Part shown: piece after piece, positions 17,857 to 25,360 of the stretch | How positions within the stretch are numbered: position 1 is the stretch's first letter | How the letters are laid out: each line of letters opens with the position of its first letter | From: Marinibaculum sp040216765 | Lineage (GTDB): Bacteria > Pseudomonadota > Alphaproteobacteria > Ferrovibrionales > Ferrovibrionaceae | Assembly (NCBI GenBank): GCA_040216765.1 | Contig: JAVJON010000037.1 | Span: forward strand, 229,633-293,632 | Reading direction: 5' to 3' | DNA length: 64,000 bases | Notes under the pieces: generated by a model | What the model saw: only the letters and a program-made list of their open reading frames with translations | Told to the model about the DNA's origin: nothing | The model's database searches: none | Translations under genes and position numbers: made by a program

Positions 17857-18702
17857 ATGGCATACGAGACGATGGAGCTGGATGTCACCGAGAAGGTCGC
17901 GCATCTGCGGCTGAACCGGCCCGACGCGCTGAACACCCTGGTGATGGCGTTCTGGCAGGAGATCGTCGACGTGTTCGCCGAGATCGAGGGGCGCGGCGAT
18001 GTCCGCGCGGTGGTGATCTCCTCCACCGGGCGGCACTTCACGGCCGGGCTGGACCTGAATGCCTTTGCCGGGATCGCGGAGACCATGGCCGGCGACGATG
18101 CCGCGCGCCTGGGCGAGCGGCTGCGCAGCACGGTCCTGGAGATGCAGGAGAGCTTCAACGTGATCGAGCGCTGCCGGCACCCGGTGCTGGCGGCGGTGCA
18201 GGGCGGCTGCATCGGCGGTGGCGTGGACATGATTTCCGCCTGCGACATGCGCTATGCGACGGCAGATGCCTTCTTCACCATCCAGGAGATCAACATCGGC
18301 ATGACCGCCGATGTCGGCACCCTGCAGCGCCTGCCCCACCTGATGCCCGAGGGCCTGGTCCGCGAACTCGCCTATACCGGGCGCCGCATGCCGGCTGCCG
18401 AGGCGCAGGCCTGCGGGCTGGTGAACGCGGTCTTCGCCGACCAGGGCGCGATGCTGGAGGAAGCGGCCCGGATCGCCGCAACGATCGCCGCGAAATCGCC
18501 GCTGGCGGTGACCGGTACGAAGCAGATGCTGAACTATACCCGCGACCATGACGTCGCCGACGCCCTGACCTACATGGCGACCTGGCAGGCCGGCATGTTC
18601 GTCGGCCCCGACCTGTTCGAGGCGGCCGCCGCCAACCGCGAGAAGCGTGCGCCGAACTTTGCCGACCTGTTGCCGCCGCAGCGCCTGGTGCGCCGGCGGT
18701 AG
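17857..18702 (+). CDS. Enoyl-CoA hydratase/isomerase, delta(3,5)-delta(2,4)-dienoyl-CoA isomerase-like
   Basis: 281 residues, crotonase fold. The segments STGRHFTAGLDLNAFAG, GGVDMISACDMRYATADAFF and QEINIGMTADVGTLQRLPHL match the pattern of eukaryotic ECH1. They include the Glu of QEINIG and the Asp of TADVG used by dienoyl-CoA isomerases. It would process doubly unsaturated intermediates of odd-position unsaturated fatty acids. The ATG at 17857 has CGGGAGGAA upstream. The same frame is open far upstream to 16513, but that part is shadow of the minus-strand gene. It is the last host gene before the foreign island. Confidence 0.85.
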   Translation: MAYETMELDVTEKVAHLRLNRPDALNTLVMAFWQEIVDVFAEIEGRGDVRAVVISSTGRHFTAGLDLNAFAGIAETMAGDDAARLGERLRSTVLEMQESFNVIERCRHPVLAAVQGGCIGGGVDMISACDMRYATADAFFTIQEINIGMTADVGTLQRLPHLMPEGLVRELAYTGRRMPAAEAQACGLVNAVFADQGAMLEEAARIAATIAAKSPLAVTGTKQMLNYTRDHDVADALTYMATWQAGMFVGPDLFEAAAANREKRAPNFADLLPPQRLVRRR

Positions 18703-18752
18703 TTTACTCCGACAGTCGAAGGATCGACATCGCCGGGCGGTTCGGTTCTCAA

Positions 18753-19036
18753 CTATGCGTTTACACCTTGCGGCAATTCGTCAGTCAGTCGCGGCACCCG
18801 CGACGACCTGATTTTGTCGCGCAACAGCTTCACGACACCTTCGTTTGCGAAGCGCTGTTGCCAGTGTCACACGGCAGTCTTGGCGACCCCGGCCTCCCGC
18901 ATGATGGCGACGGTGCCAAGGTCCGTAGCAGTGAGGAGTACGTTCCGGCCCCGCCAGATATGGCTCCGCGGGCAGTTGCGGTCCGCGGTATTTGCCTCGA
19001 CACAAATACGATCAGCGGGGCTGAAGGCGAAACTGA
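18753..19036 (-). pseudogene. IS630-family transposase, N-terminal helix-turn-helix fragment (broken)
   Basis: Read on the minus strand, this encodes HIWRGRNVLLTATDLGTVAI, then MREAGVAKTAV, a TGA at 18867-18869 where the family has Trp, then HWQQRFANEGVVKLLRDKIR. This is the DNA-binding N-terminus of IS630 transposases. The reading ends at TAG 18753 after unrelated residues. The DDE catalytic part is absent here. A C-terminal IS630 piece on the opposite strand begins 3.4 kb away at 22470. No function is expected. Confidence 0.8.
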
Positions 19037-19199
19037 TCTCTGTACGTATACGCCAAACTCGAACGGTAATAAATAATAAGTAATTCTGTGCACGACTCTA
19101 GAGTCTGATCCAATCCACTAGGGTACGTAAGCAATTTCGCCAGGGAGAGAACCTTAATCCAAGATGTCCATTGGATGTAGGCTTGGATGAAGGAGTGTT

Positions 19200-19930
19200 A
19201 TTGGCATAGCGGCGCCGGATGGGCTCGGATTGAGCCATCTCTATCGCATGGGTGGCGTGGTGCTCATCGCGTCGATGACTGACGAGTGATCAGCGGGATC
19301 GTCTACATGCTGCGTTCTGGGGCACGCTGGCGCGACGGGCTCCCTGACTATGGCCCCACACGACGACATACAATCGCTTCAATCGGTGGAGCCGTCACGG
19401 CGTCTTCGAGTCGCTGACGGGCCACTGCGGGATCTTTGGTACGGTCGCCATCGACAACACCCATATCAAGGCGCACAGCTCGGCAGCCGGCGGAAAAGGG
19501 CAGCCTTCACAGAAGCGGTGGGGCGCTCGCGCAGCGGGCGCACCTCAAAGATCCACGGCCTGACCGACGATGCTGGACGACGCAGGACGCTTCTGGTCTC
19601 GCCAAGCGGCTTCAAAAGTATCCAGATGGACGCCACGCTGCTGGCAGGGATCGGCCGGCTGCGCCGCCAGATCGCCGACCGTGGCTACGACATCAAGCTC
19701 CTGCTTCAGCTCCTCGCGGAACAGGGAGCCGAGATGATCATTCCATCGACCTCATCCAGAAAGGCCACGAGCCCATACACCGCAGAGGCATATCGCGCCC
19801 GCAATCTGGACGAGCGCATCGGGGCCGGCTCAAAGACCGGTGCCACGTCGCTACCAGATACGATAAGCTCGCACGGAACTCCCTAAACTCAGAGCCCCTC
19901 ACCGCTGATTCGCCTACTGGATCAACTAAG
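19200..19930 (+). pseudogene. IS5-family transposase remnant with frameshifts
   Basis: Fragments in different frames read ISGIVYMLRSGARWRD (near 19290), YNRFNRWSRHGVFESLTGH, VAIDNTHIKAHSSAAGGKG (first catalytic Asp), RTSKIHGLTDDAGR, QIADRGYD (second Asp) and TRYDKLARNSL, ending in AYWIN and a stop at 19929. The order is that of IS5-group transposases, but frame changes and stops break it. No clear terminal repeats were found. Bases 19037-19199 and 19931-20067 hold nothing else recognisable. Confidence 0.8.
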
Positions 19931-20067
19931 TCGGGACCATAGGGGTGCCGATACGCTTCTAGAGGTAAGTCCAGCTACGGACCCTACCGCGCAAGCCTGA
20001 AGGCAGCTACAATCACCTTGCAACTTCCACACTTGGCGCACATGCGCATCCTAATGAGTATATCCCG

Positions 20068-20571
20068 ATGATCCCATTCATTTTAAGGGGATGCAAAAAA
20101 CTGCCTCCCGAAGGTGCCCCCTCCAATAACGAAGTCTACGACCAGCATGGACAACTCTGGATCGACCGTGAATCAGGCGAACCGTTGGTTTGTCGTATTC
20201 GTACCCGCGTTCATCCGTCTCAATTTGGAGAAACTACGATCACCGAGACTCGGGAGGGGGCCGATCAATCTGAGGTATCTGTGCTCGGCGCCTCTCAATT
20301 CGGAGAGACTACGATTACAAAGACGAGCGAGGGCGTCGATCAGTCCGAAATTGCTGTCTTGTCGTCATCTCGATTTGGTGAAACTACTGTGACGGCAACG
20401 TTGGAAGGGACAGACCAAACCGATGCGGCCAAGTTCCACCAATCGGAGTTTGGCGAAACGACGATCACAAGAACGCATGAAGGGCATGATCAGACCGAAA
20501 TGACATTCTCATCCGTGTCCGAGCGCATGACCTCTGATTGGGTAAAGCGGCGGTCCATCGATAAGAGTTAG
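20068..20571 (+). CDS. Putative multi-core graspetide (omega-ester RiPP) precursor
   Basis: 167 residues. Residues 1-50 look like a leader: MIPFILRG at the start, then YDQHGQLWIDRESGEPLV, a layout that from memory recalls ATP-grasp-modified RiPP precursors of the TgmA type. Residues 51-150 are four tandem units of exactly 25 residues, each with F-G-E-T-T-[IV]-T-x-T-x-E-G-x-D-Q-[ST]-[ED]. Thr and acidic side chains, the donors and acceptors of omega-ester bonds, are the conserved positions. A 17-residue follower, SERMTSDWVKRRSIDKS, ends the protein. The ATP-grasp gene starts 10 bp downstream. Composition is AT-richer than the host. I saw no strong ribosome-binding site at 20068, but there is no later in-frame ATG before the repeats. 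An alternative reading is a repeat protein unrelated to RiPPs. Confidence 0.75.
   Translation: MIPFILRGCKKLPPEGAPSNNEVYDQHGQLWIDRESGEPLVCRIRTRVHPSQFGETTITETREGADQSEVSVLGASQFGETTITKTSEGVDQSEIAVLSSSRFGETTVTATLEGTDQTDAAKFHQSEFGETTITRTHEGHDQTEMTFSSVSERMTSDWVKRRSIDKS
20218..20517 (+). repeat. Four tandem 75-bp units encoding putative graspetide cores
   Basis: Units are 20218-20292, 20293-20367, 20368-20442 and 20443-20517, with no insertions. The DNA differs considerably between units while the TT.T.T and E..D..E positions stay fixed. That suggests selection on the peptide rather than recent duplication. Codon 6 to codon 19 of each unit carries the conserved stretch; the last six codons vary. Confidence 0.9.
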
Positions 20572-20581
20572 ATGTCGTCCT

Positions 20582-21517
20582 ATGTTACTTATTCTCACTT
20601 CCGATCAAGATTTGACAACTGATTTTCTTATTACTGAGTTAATCAAGCGTAAACTACCTTATTTTCGGGTGAATTCTGAAGATTTGGCCAGTGCCGACAT
20701 TAAATTTTTAATCGGCGAAGAGAAAGTTCGGCGACATCTCACGGTTGGCCCCAGAAGCCTAGATTTAGGCGACGTTGGGTCGGTATGGTATCGGCGGGCT
20801 GTGCAACCTGCTCCGATTTCCGCGCTGTCGCCGAGCCAGAGAGTCTTTATCTCTGGTGAACTTCGGCACCTAGCGATGGGGCTTGTATTGAACCCTGAAG
20901 TCATCTGGGTCAATCCGGTAGACAAAGTTTCAGTCGCAGAACACAAAATCTATCAATTGCAGGTGGCTAGAAAGTTTGGACTACATGTCCCCCGGACACT
21001 TGTTTCAAAAGATCTGGAAGAGATTCGTTCATTTGTTTCCGATAATAGCCATGGTACGATATGCAAACCCATTTTTCATGGACTTTTTGTGGATGGTAAT
21101 TCTCGCTACTCCATATACACCCGCCGCGTTTTTTCAGATTCGTTTGATTTGGATAGCATTTCGGTTTGTCCCGTTTTGCTTCAAGAAGAGGTACCTCGCG
21201 CAGCTGACGTGCGGGTGACTATTATTGGAACGGAGTGCTTCGTCGTTGACATCAAGGGCGAAGAAGAACTTGTAGATTGGAGAGATCCGGAAATTTCGGT
21301 CAGTTACGCGCCTTCTCAGATCGACACAGTGACCCACTTGGCTTGCAAGAACATGCTTAATGACCTCGGTCTCGTATATGGGGCATTTGATTTCGTCAGA
21401 ACCCCCGACGGAGATTTGGTCTTCCTTGAGGTGAACCCGACCGGCGAATGGGCTTGGCTTGAAGATCGACTTGGGCTTCCGATGCGCGACGCCTTCATAA
21501 AATTGCTCTTTGAGTAG
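20582..21517 (+). CDS. ATP-grasp ligase, graspetide maturase type (MvdD/TgmB-like)
   Basis: 311 residues. The N-terminal pre-ATP-grasp domain (1-115) carries VWYRRAVQP at 68-76, the place of the VWWRR-type motif in microviridin-family ligases. The ATP-grasp domain follows: ICKPI with Lys162, LLQEEVPRAADVRV (199-212) supplying the hinge and a basic residue, GAFDFV (267-272), and the Mg-binding FLEVNPTGEW with Glu283 and Asn285. The end LPMRDAFIKLLF is also typical. Such enzymes phosphorylate Asp/Glu side chains of a precursor and close esters or amides with Thr/Ser/Lys. The gene lies 10 bp after the repeat-bearing precursor. No methyltransferase, peptidase-ABC transporter or acetyltransferase is next to it. 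Confidence 0.88.
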   Translation: MLLILTSDQDLTTDFLITELIKRKLPYFRVNSEDLASADIKFLIGEEKVRRHLTVGPRSLDLGDVGSVWYRRAVQPAPISALSPSQRVFISGELRHLAMGLVLNPEVIWVNPVDKVSVAEHKIYQLQVARKFGLHVPRTLVSKDLEEIRSFVSDNSHGTICKPIFHGLFVDGNSRYSIYTRRVFSDSFDLDSISVCPVLLQEEVPRAADVRVTIIGTECFVVDIKGEEELVDWRDPEISVSYAPSQIDTVTHLACKNMLNDLGLVYGAFDFVRTPDGDLVFLEVNPTGEWAWLEDRLGLPMRDAFIKLLFE

Positions 21518-21521
21518 AAAA

Positions 21522-22430
21522 ATGAAAATAAATTTCACGGCGAAACCACCTCTCCCCGCATGGAAGGGCAGATACGGGGGCATAGGAAAACATGTCGGAA
21601 AGTTAATTCGAAATTTCTTTTTCGTTATTTGGTATGCAATAATCCCATTCAACTTTCGTCCGGAAGAGAATGAAATTTTAAGTGACACAACGGGAGATAT
21701 AGATGATGGGCAAATTAATTTATGTCAATCAATGTTCGATCAAACAGAAGAAAGGAGAAATAAACTTGAACAAAAAGCACAGTGGACATTTGCTTTGATT
21801 ATTTTCTTAGTACCTATATTTGTATCTATGTTTTTTTATGTATATAAAGACATGCTATATGACGCGAGAATCCGATATTTTTCCCTGGTATTTCTTTCTA
21901 TATCTGGCGGTTTATTGTTTCTCGGCTTCATCTCTGTCGTGCGGGCGGTATCGGTCCAGGCCAGGGAGATTCTATTCATAGGTGCATTGATAGATTTAGA
22001 TAAGCAACAATTCCGAACTTATAGTAAAATTTTTCACGCTAAGGGATTGCTTTATTGTGTAATTATGAATACAGCAATGAACGATCATATTGCTCAATTT
22101 GTCAAAGGTGCTCACATTTTGACCGCAAGCGCAGTGATATTCTTACTGGTTGCGGCCGTTCCTGCAGGAATTGCATTCACTGAACCTGCTTTTTCTCAAG
22201 TGCAAACTAGGATTTTGGGCCCCGTGAGCATATCTTTTCCGGATCCGGGGCTATTGCGCGATAAAGTGCGCGGGGCACAGGATCTGATCCCGACGGCGAA
22301 GATTGACGACGCCGCCACGGGAGAGATAATCAAGAGTCTTGAAGAAAAAATCGTAGATCTTGAGAGAAAAATAGATGAGATAAAAAATAAAATGGCTGGA
22401 GAAAAAGGCGCTAATATTACTGTACCATGA
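21522..22430 (+). CDS. Membrane protein of unknown function in the graspetide-like cluster
   Basis: 302 residues from ATG 21522, 4 bp after the ligase stop; a TTG at 21510 is an alternative. Hydrophobic helices lie at about 87-108 (FALIIFLVPIFVSMFFYVY), 119-140 and 197-219, with a weaker amphipathic stretch at 31-43. Before helix 1 is a charged segment EERRNKLEQKA; after helix 3 there is a region to 265 and a C-terminal coiled coil at 266-292 (SLEEKIVDLERKIDEIKNK). I do not recognise the family. It has no ABC or peptidase motif. Its tight spacing suggests a job with the peptide, such as immunity, export or effector function. The layout of helices and coiled coil is also seen in some defence-type membrane effectors, but this is only a resemblance. 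Confidence 0.75.
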   Translation: MKINFTAKPPLPAWKGRYGGIGKHVGKLIRNFFFVIWYAIIPFNFRPEENEILSDTTGDIDDGQINLCQSMFDQTEERRNKLEQKAQWTFALIIFLVPIFVSMFFYVYKDMLYDARIRYFSLVFLSISGGLLFLGFISVVRAVSVQAREILFIGALIDLDKQQFRTYSKIFHAKGLLYCVIMNTAMNDHIAQFVKGAHILTASAVIFLLVAAVPAGIAFTEPAFSQVQTRILGPVSISFPDPGLLRDKVRGAQDLIPTAKIDDAATGEIIKSLEEKIVDLERKIDEIKNKMAGEKGANITVP

Positions 22431-22469
22431 GAAATATCATTGCGTATAACTTCTTTGAAATTCTCGGTA

Positions 22470-23150
22470 ACGGGATTCGGCCTTCGTCGAGAAGCTCCAT
22501 GACATCGTCTGCCTCTGCATCGCGCCCCAGGTTCACGCCGTGGTCCTCAGCATCGACGAAAAGTCGCAGATCCAGGCTCTCGACCGCACCCAGTCCGGGC
22601 TGCCGTTCAAGAGGGGACGCGGTGCGGCCATGACCTGTGACTACAAACGTAATGGAACCACCACGCTGCTCGCCGCGCTGAACGTGCTAGAAGGAACCGT
22701 TACCGGCCGGAACATGCAGCGCCACGGGCATCAGGATTTCATCCGCTTCCTCAACGCGATAGAGCGTGACATCCGGTCGGCGCAGTCGTCCATGCCATCA
22801 TGGATAGTTATGCGGAAAAGCAAAAGCTCTAGTAGAGCATTTGCCCGCCGAAGGCTGCCCACAGGACATCAGAAGGCCGCCGCTGGAGCGCGGGCCACCC
22901 GCGCTGGACCTTCAACTTCACGCTCTTATCCATTTGGTGGTCGAATGCCGCCGAAGGCTCCTTCGTCAAGCACACCCGTAGGCGCCTGAACCATGGTGTG
23001 TTCCAGTCCGTGGTCGACCTCCAGGCTGTTATCAACCGCTTCATGGATGAGCACAACCAGACCCCTAAGCCATTCGTCCGGCAAGTTGATCCAGACGAAT
23101 TCATCGCTGCTCGGGCACGATGGTTCCAGGCGTTGGAGCCAATCCATTTG
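22470..23150 (+). pseudogene. IS630-family transposase, C-terminal catalytic fragment (frameshifted)
   Basis: The frame starting near 22483 reads FVEKLHDIVCLCIAPQ, VVLSIDEKSQIQALDRTQSG (first catalytic Asp), RNGTTTLLAALNVLEG and RNMQRHGHQDFIRFLNAIER. VVHAIMDSYAE (second Asp) and, after two stops and a frame change, PRWTFNF, NAAEGSF (Glu), RRRLNHGVFQSVVDLQ and HNQTPKPFV follow. All three DDE positions can be located, but the frame is broken, and the N-terminal domain is missing. Bases 23151-23365 contain no gene apart from a short palindrome. Confidence 0.85.
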
Positions 23151-23305
23151 GGCGAACCCTTGTTAATGTTCCCTGCGTCCAAGCCACTGCGTAATTTGAC
23201 TGAATATCCAGTCGACGGCAGCGACCGGTACCGGTCCGGGCATCAAGATTTGACGGGCAGTCTGGGCCTGTCGGCGGATGCGCCGACCGCATCGTCGCGG
23301 GATCA

Positions 23306-23323
23306 CGGCTCTTTGAAGAGCCG
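23306..23323. other. Short 18-bp palindrome before the EAL gene
   Basis: CGGCTCTTTGAAGAGCCG is an 8-bp stem with a two-base TG centre, about 40 bp before the EAL-protein start. It may be a minor operator or chance hairpin at the island border. No T-run follows. Confidence 0.35.
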
Positions 23324-23365
23324 CCTCGGCGACAAACGGCGCGGGCGTCGCGATATCCCAATGCA

Positions 23366-25339
23366 ATGAAGAGACTCCCGGTGTTCGCTTCGTCCACTTA
23401 CCATCGCCGGCTTGGCGGCTGCCGGGTCTGCAGGCTTGTCGCCGCGACGGTGTTCCTGGCGATCGTCGCCATCGAGGCGCTGATCTTCCTGCCATCCTAC
23501 CAGAACGAGCGGGCGCGCCGGGTCGATGCCCTGGCGGGCGAGGCACGGGCCTTCGCCGAGGGCGCGCGCCGGGGCCTGGGGCTGGCCGCGTCCGTATCGG
23601 CGCTGCCGGACGGAATCACCGGCATCGCGCTGCACGACCCGCAGGGCCGCCCGGTCACCGTGCTGGGGCGCACGGCAGGGGCGGCCGGCGGCGCCATTGC
23701 GGCGCCGCCGCGCGCCCTGCCCGATGGCTGGATGGTGCGGGCCTGGCTGGACGCCGATGTCATCGCCGCCGGGATGCAGGGTTTCGTCCTGCGGATTGCC
23801 GGCCTGATCCTGCTGATCGCCGTCTTTGCCACGGCGGCGGCAATGCTCGTGATGGGCCATACCGTCCTGCTGCCGCTGCTGCAGATCGAGCGGGCGCTGG
23901 GCATCGCGGCAAGATCGCCGAACCGCACCCGCTTCGAGCCGCTGGAACTGCCGCGCCATGGCGAATTGCGGTCGATGGCCGCGACGGCGAACCTGCTGTT
24001 CGCCGAACTTGCGCATTTCAACCGGGCCGAACAGCTGCGCAACAGCCTGACCGACCCGCTGACCGGGCTCTACAACCGCGGCGGGCTGCTTGCCATGCTG
24101 GACAGCCAGGACCGGCTCGCCTGGACCCTTTTCCTGGTCGATGTGGACGGGTTCGCGCGGCTGAACGCCCGGCACGGGCATGAGGGCGGCGACCGCATCC
24201 TGCGGACCCTGGCGGAGCGGCTGGCGGCCCTGTCGGGCGAGGGCGACGTGCTGGCCCGCACCCTGGCGGACGAGTTCGTGCTGGCCCGCCGCGCGCCGAT
24301 GAGCCCGGTGGAGGCCTCGGCGGTGGCGTCGCGCCTTGTCGCCGACCTTTCCCTGCCGGTCGCGGCAGACGGTCCCGCGGTCGCGCCGTCGGTCAGCTGC
24401 GGGGTCGCGGTGGCCGGGCAGGCGGCCGCCGACGAGGCCCGGCTGCAGGCGCTGCGCCTGGTGGTGCGGCGGGCGAAGGAGGATGGCGGCGGCCGTGTGC
24501 GCTTCCTCGATGCCGATCTCGACGCCCTGGCGAAGCGCCGCCGCCGGCTGGAACGCTCCCTGCGCGGCGCCTTCGATCGCGGCGAGATCCATGTCGCCTA
24601 CCAGGCCAAGGTCTGCCTGGCGACCGGTGCGCTCTGCGGCGCAGAGGCGCTGGCGCGCTGGCGCCTGCGCGGCGCGGAGGACATCCCGCCGGCGGAGTTC
24701 GTGCCGATCTGCGAGGATATCGGCCTGATCGAGGACCTGACCCGGCAGGTGCTGCAACGGGTGCTGGCGGATGTCGCCGCCTGGCGGGCGGACGGCCTGG
24801 CGCCGCCGCGGATCGCGGTCAACGTCTCGGCCCGGCAGTTCCAGGACCCGGCGCTGGTGACGTTCATCGACACGAGCCTGAAATCCGCCGGAACCCCGGG
24901 CGAGGCGCTGGAGATCGAGATCACCGAGAGCGCCTTCATCGGCAATATCGACCATGCAGCGGCGCAGTTGCAGCGGTTGCGGGCGATCGGCGTGACGGCG
25001 GCGATCGACGATTTCGGCACCGGCTATTCCGCCCTGTCCTACCTGCGGCACCTGCCGGTCGCGACGTTGAAGATCGATCGCGGCTTCGTCCAGGGCATCG
25101 AGGCGGACGAGGGCGCGCGCTGGATCGCCGATACCATCGTCGCACTGGGCAATCGCCTCGGTGTGGTGACCGTCGCCGAAGGCGTCGAAACCACGCGCCA
25201 GGCAGAGATCCTGGCCGCCGCGGGGTGCGGCCAGGCACAGGGCTTCCTGTTCAGCAGGCCGGTTGCCGCCGCCGCGTTCCGCCGCCAGCTTGCCGCCGCG
25301 GCAGCTGGCGGTGCCGCAGGGCTGTTCACCGCCGCCTGA
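23366..25339 (+). CDS. c-di-GMP phosphodiesterase with degenerate GGDEF and intact EAL domain
   Basis: 657 residues. A membrane helix at about 24-43 and another at 140-164 bracket a roughly 95-residue periplasmic segment, followed by a HAMP-like linker. The GGDEF domain (about 225-380) starts normally (LTDPLTGLYNRGG), but its active-site motif reads LADEF at 300-304, so cyclase activity is unlikely. The EAL domain (about 395-650) has EAL at 427-429, NVSARQF, EITES, IDDFGTGYSALSYL, LKIDRGF, VAEGVET and GQAQGF, so the metal and catalytic residues are present. It should hydrolyse c-di-GMP, perhaps with the GGDEF as GTP sensor. It converges with a hybrid kinase gene 21 bp away. Confidence 0.9.
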   Translation: MKRLPVFASSTYHRRLGGCRVCRLVAATVFLAIVAIEALIFLPSYQNERARRVDALAGEARAFAEGARRGLGLAASVSALPDGITGIALHDPQGRPVTVLGRTAGAAGGAIAAPPRALPDGWMVRAWLDADVIAAGMQGFVLRIAGLILLIAVFATAAAMLVMGHTVLLPLLQIERALGIAARSPNRTRFEPLELPRHGELRSMAATANLLFAELAHFNRAEQLRNSLTDPLTGLYNRGGLLAMLDSQDRLAWTLFLVDVDGFARLNARHGHEGGDRILRTLAERLAALSGEGDVLARTLADEFVLARRAPMSPVEASAVASRLVADLSLPVAADGPAVAPSVSCGVAVAGQAAADEARLQALRLVVRRAKEDGGGRVRFLDADLDALAKRRRRLERSLRGAFDRGEIHVAYQAKVCLATGALCGAEALARWRLRGAEDIPPAEFVPICEDIGLIEDLTRQVLQRVLADVAAWRADGLAPPRIAVNVSARQFQDPALVTFIDTSLKSAGTPGEALEIEITESAFIGNIDHAAAQLQRLRAIGVTAAIDDFGTGYSALSYLRHLPVATLKIDRGFVQGIEADEGARWIADTIVALGNRLGVVTVAEGVETTRQAEILAAAGCGQAQGFLFSRPVAAAAFRRQLAAAAAGGAAGLFTAA

Positions 25340-25360
25340 CGACGCGGCCGCCGGTCCCGG

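Larger units (their letters stand above)
18703..23365. other. Horizontally acquired island with AT-rich cargo and decayed transposases
   Basis: Between two GC-rich host genes the composition drops sharply, most clearly at 20580-22430, where A/T-ending codons and A/T runs dominate. The island holds an IS630 transposase fragment (minus strand), a ruined IS5-family transposase, three intact cargo genes, and a second IS630 fragment (plus strand). I could not define target duplications or terminal repeats, so the borders are approximate. No tRNA gene was seen at either end. Confidence 0.8.

Noticed and set aside
18768..19083. Two overlapping + strand frames at the left island edge
   Set aside because: They are the antisense of the IS630 helix-turn-helix fragment, which gives a clear family match on the minus strand.
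18703..20067. CRISPR array or tRNA-based attachment site at the island border
   Set aside because: I looked for regularly spaced direct repeats and a tRNA-like end and found neither.
21134..21688. A 184-residue minus-strand frame across the ligase/membrane-protein junction
   Set aside because: It is antisense to two intact, well-motivated genes and contains no motif.
22540..22989. A 149-residue + strand frame as a complete gene
   Set aside because: Its first half is the catalytic part of an IS630 transposase and the second half is out of frame, so it is a pseudogene fragment.
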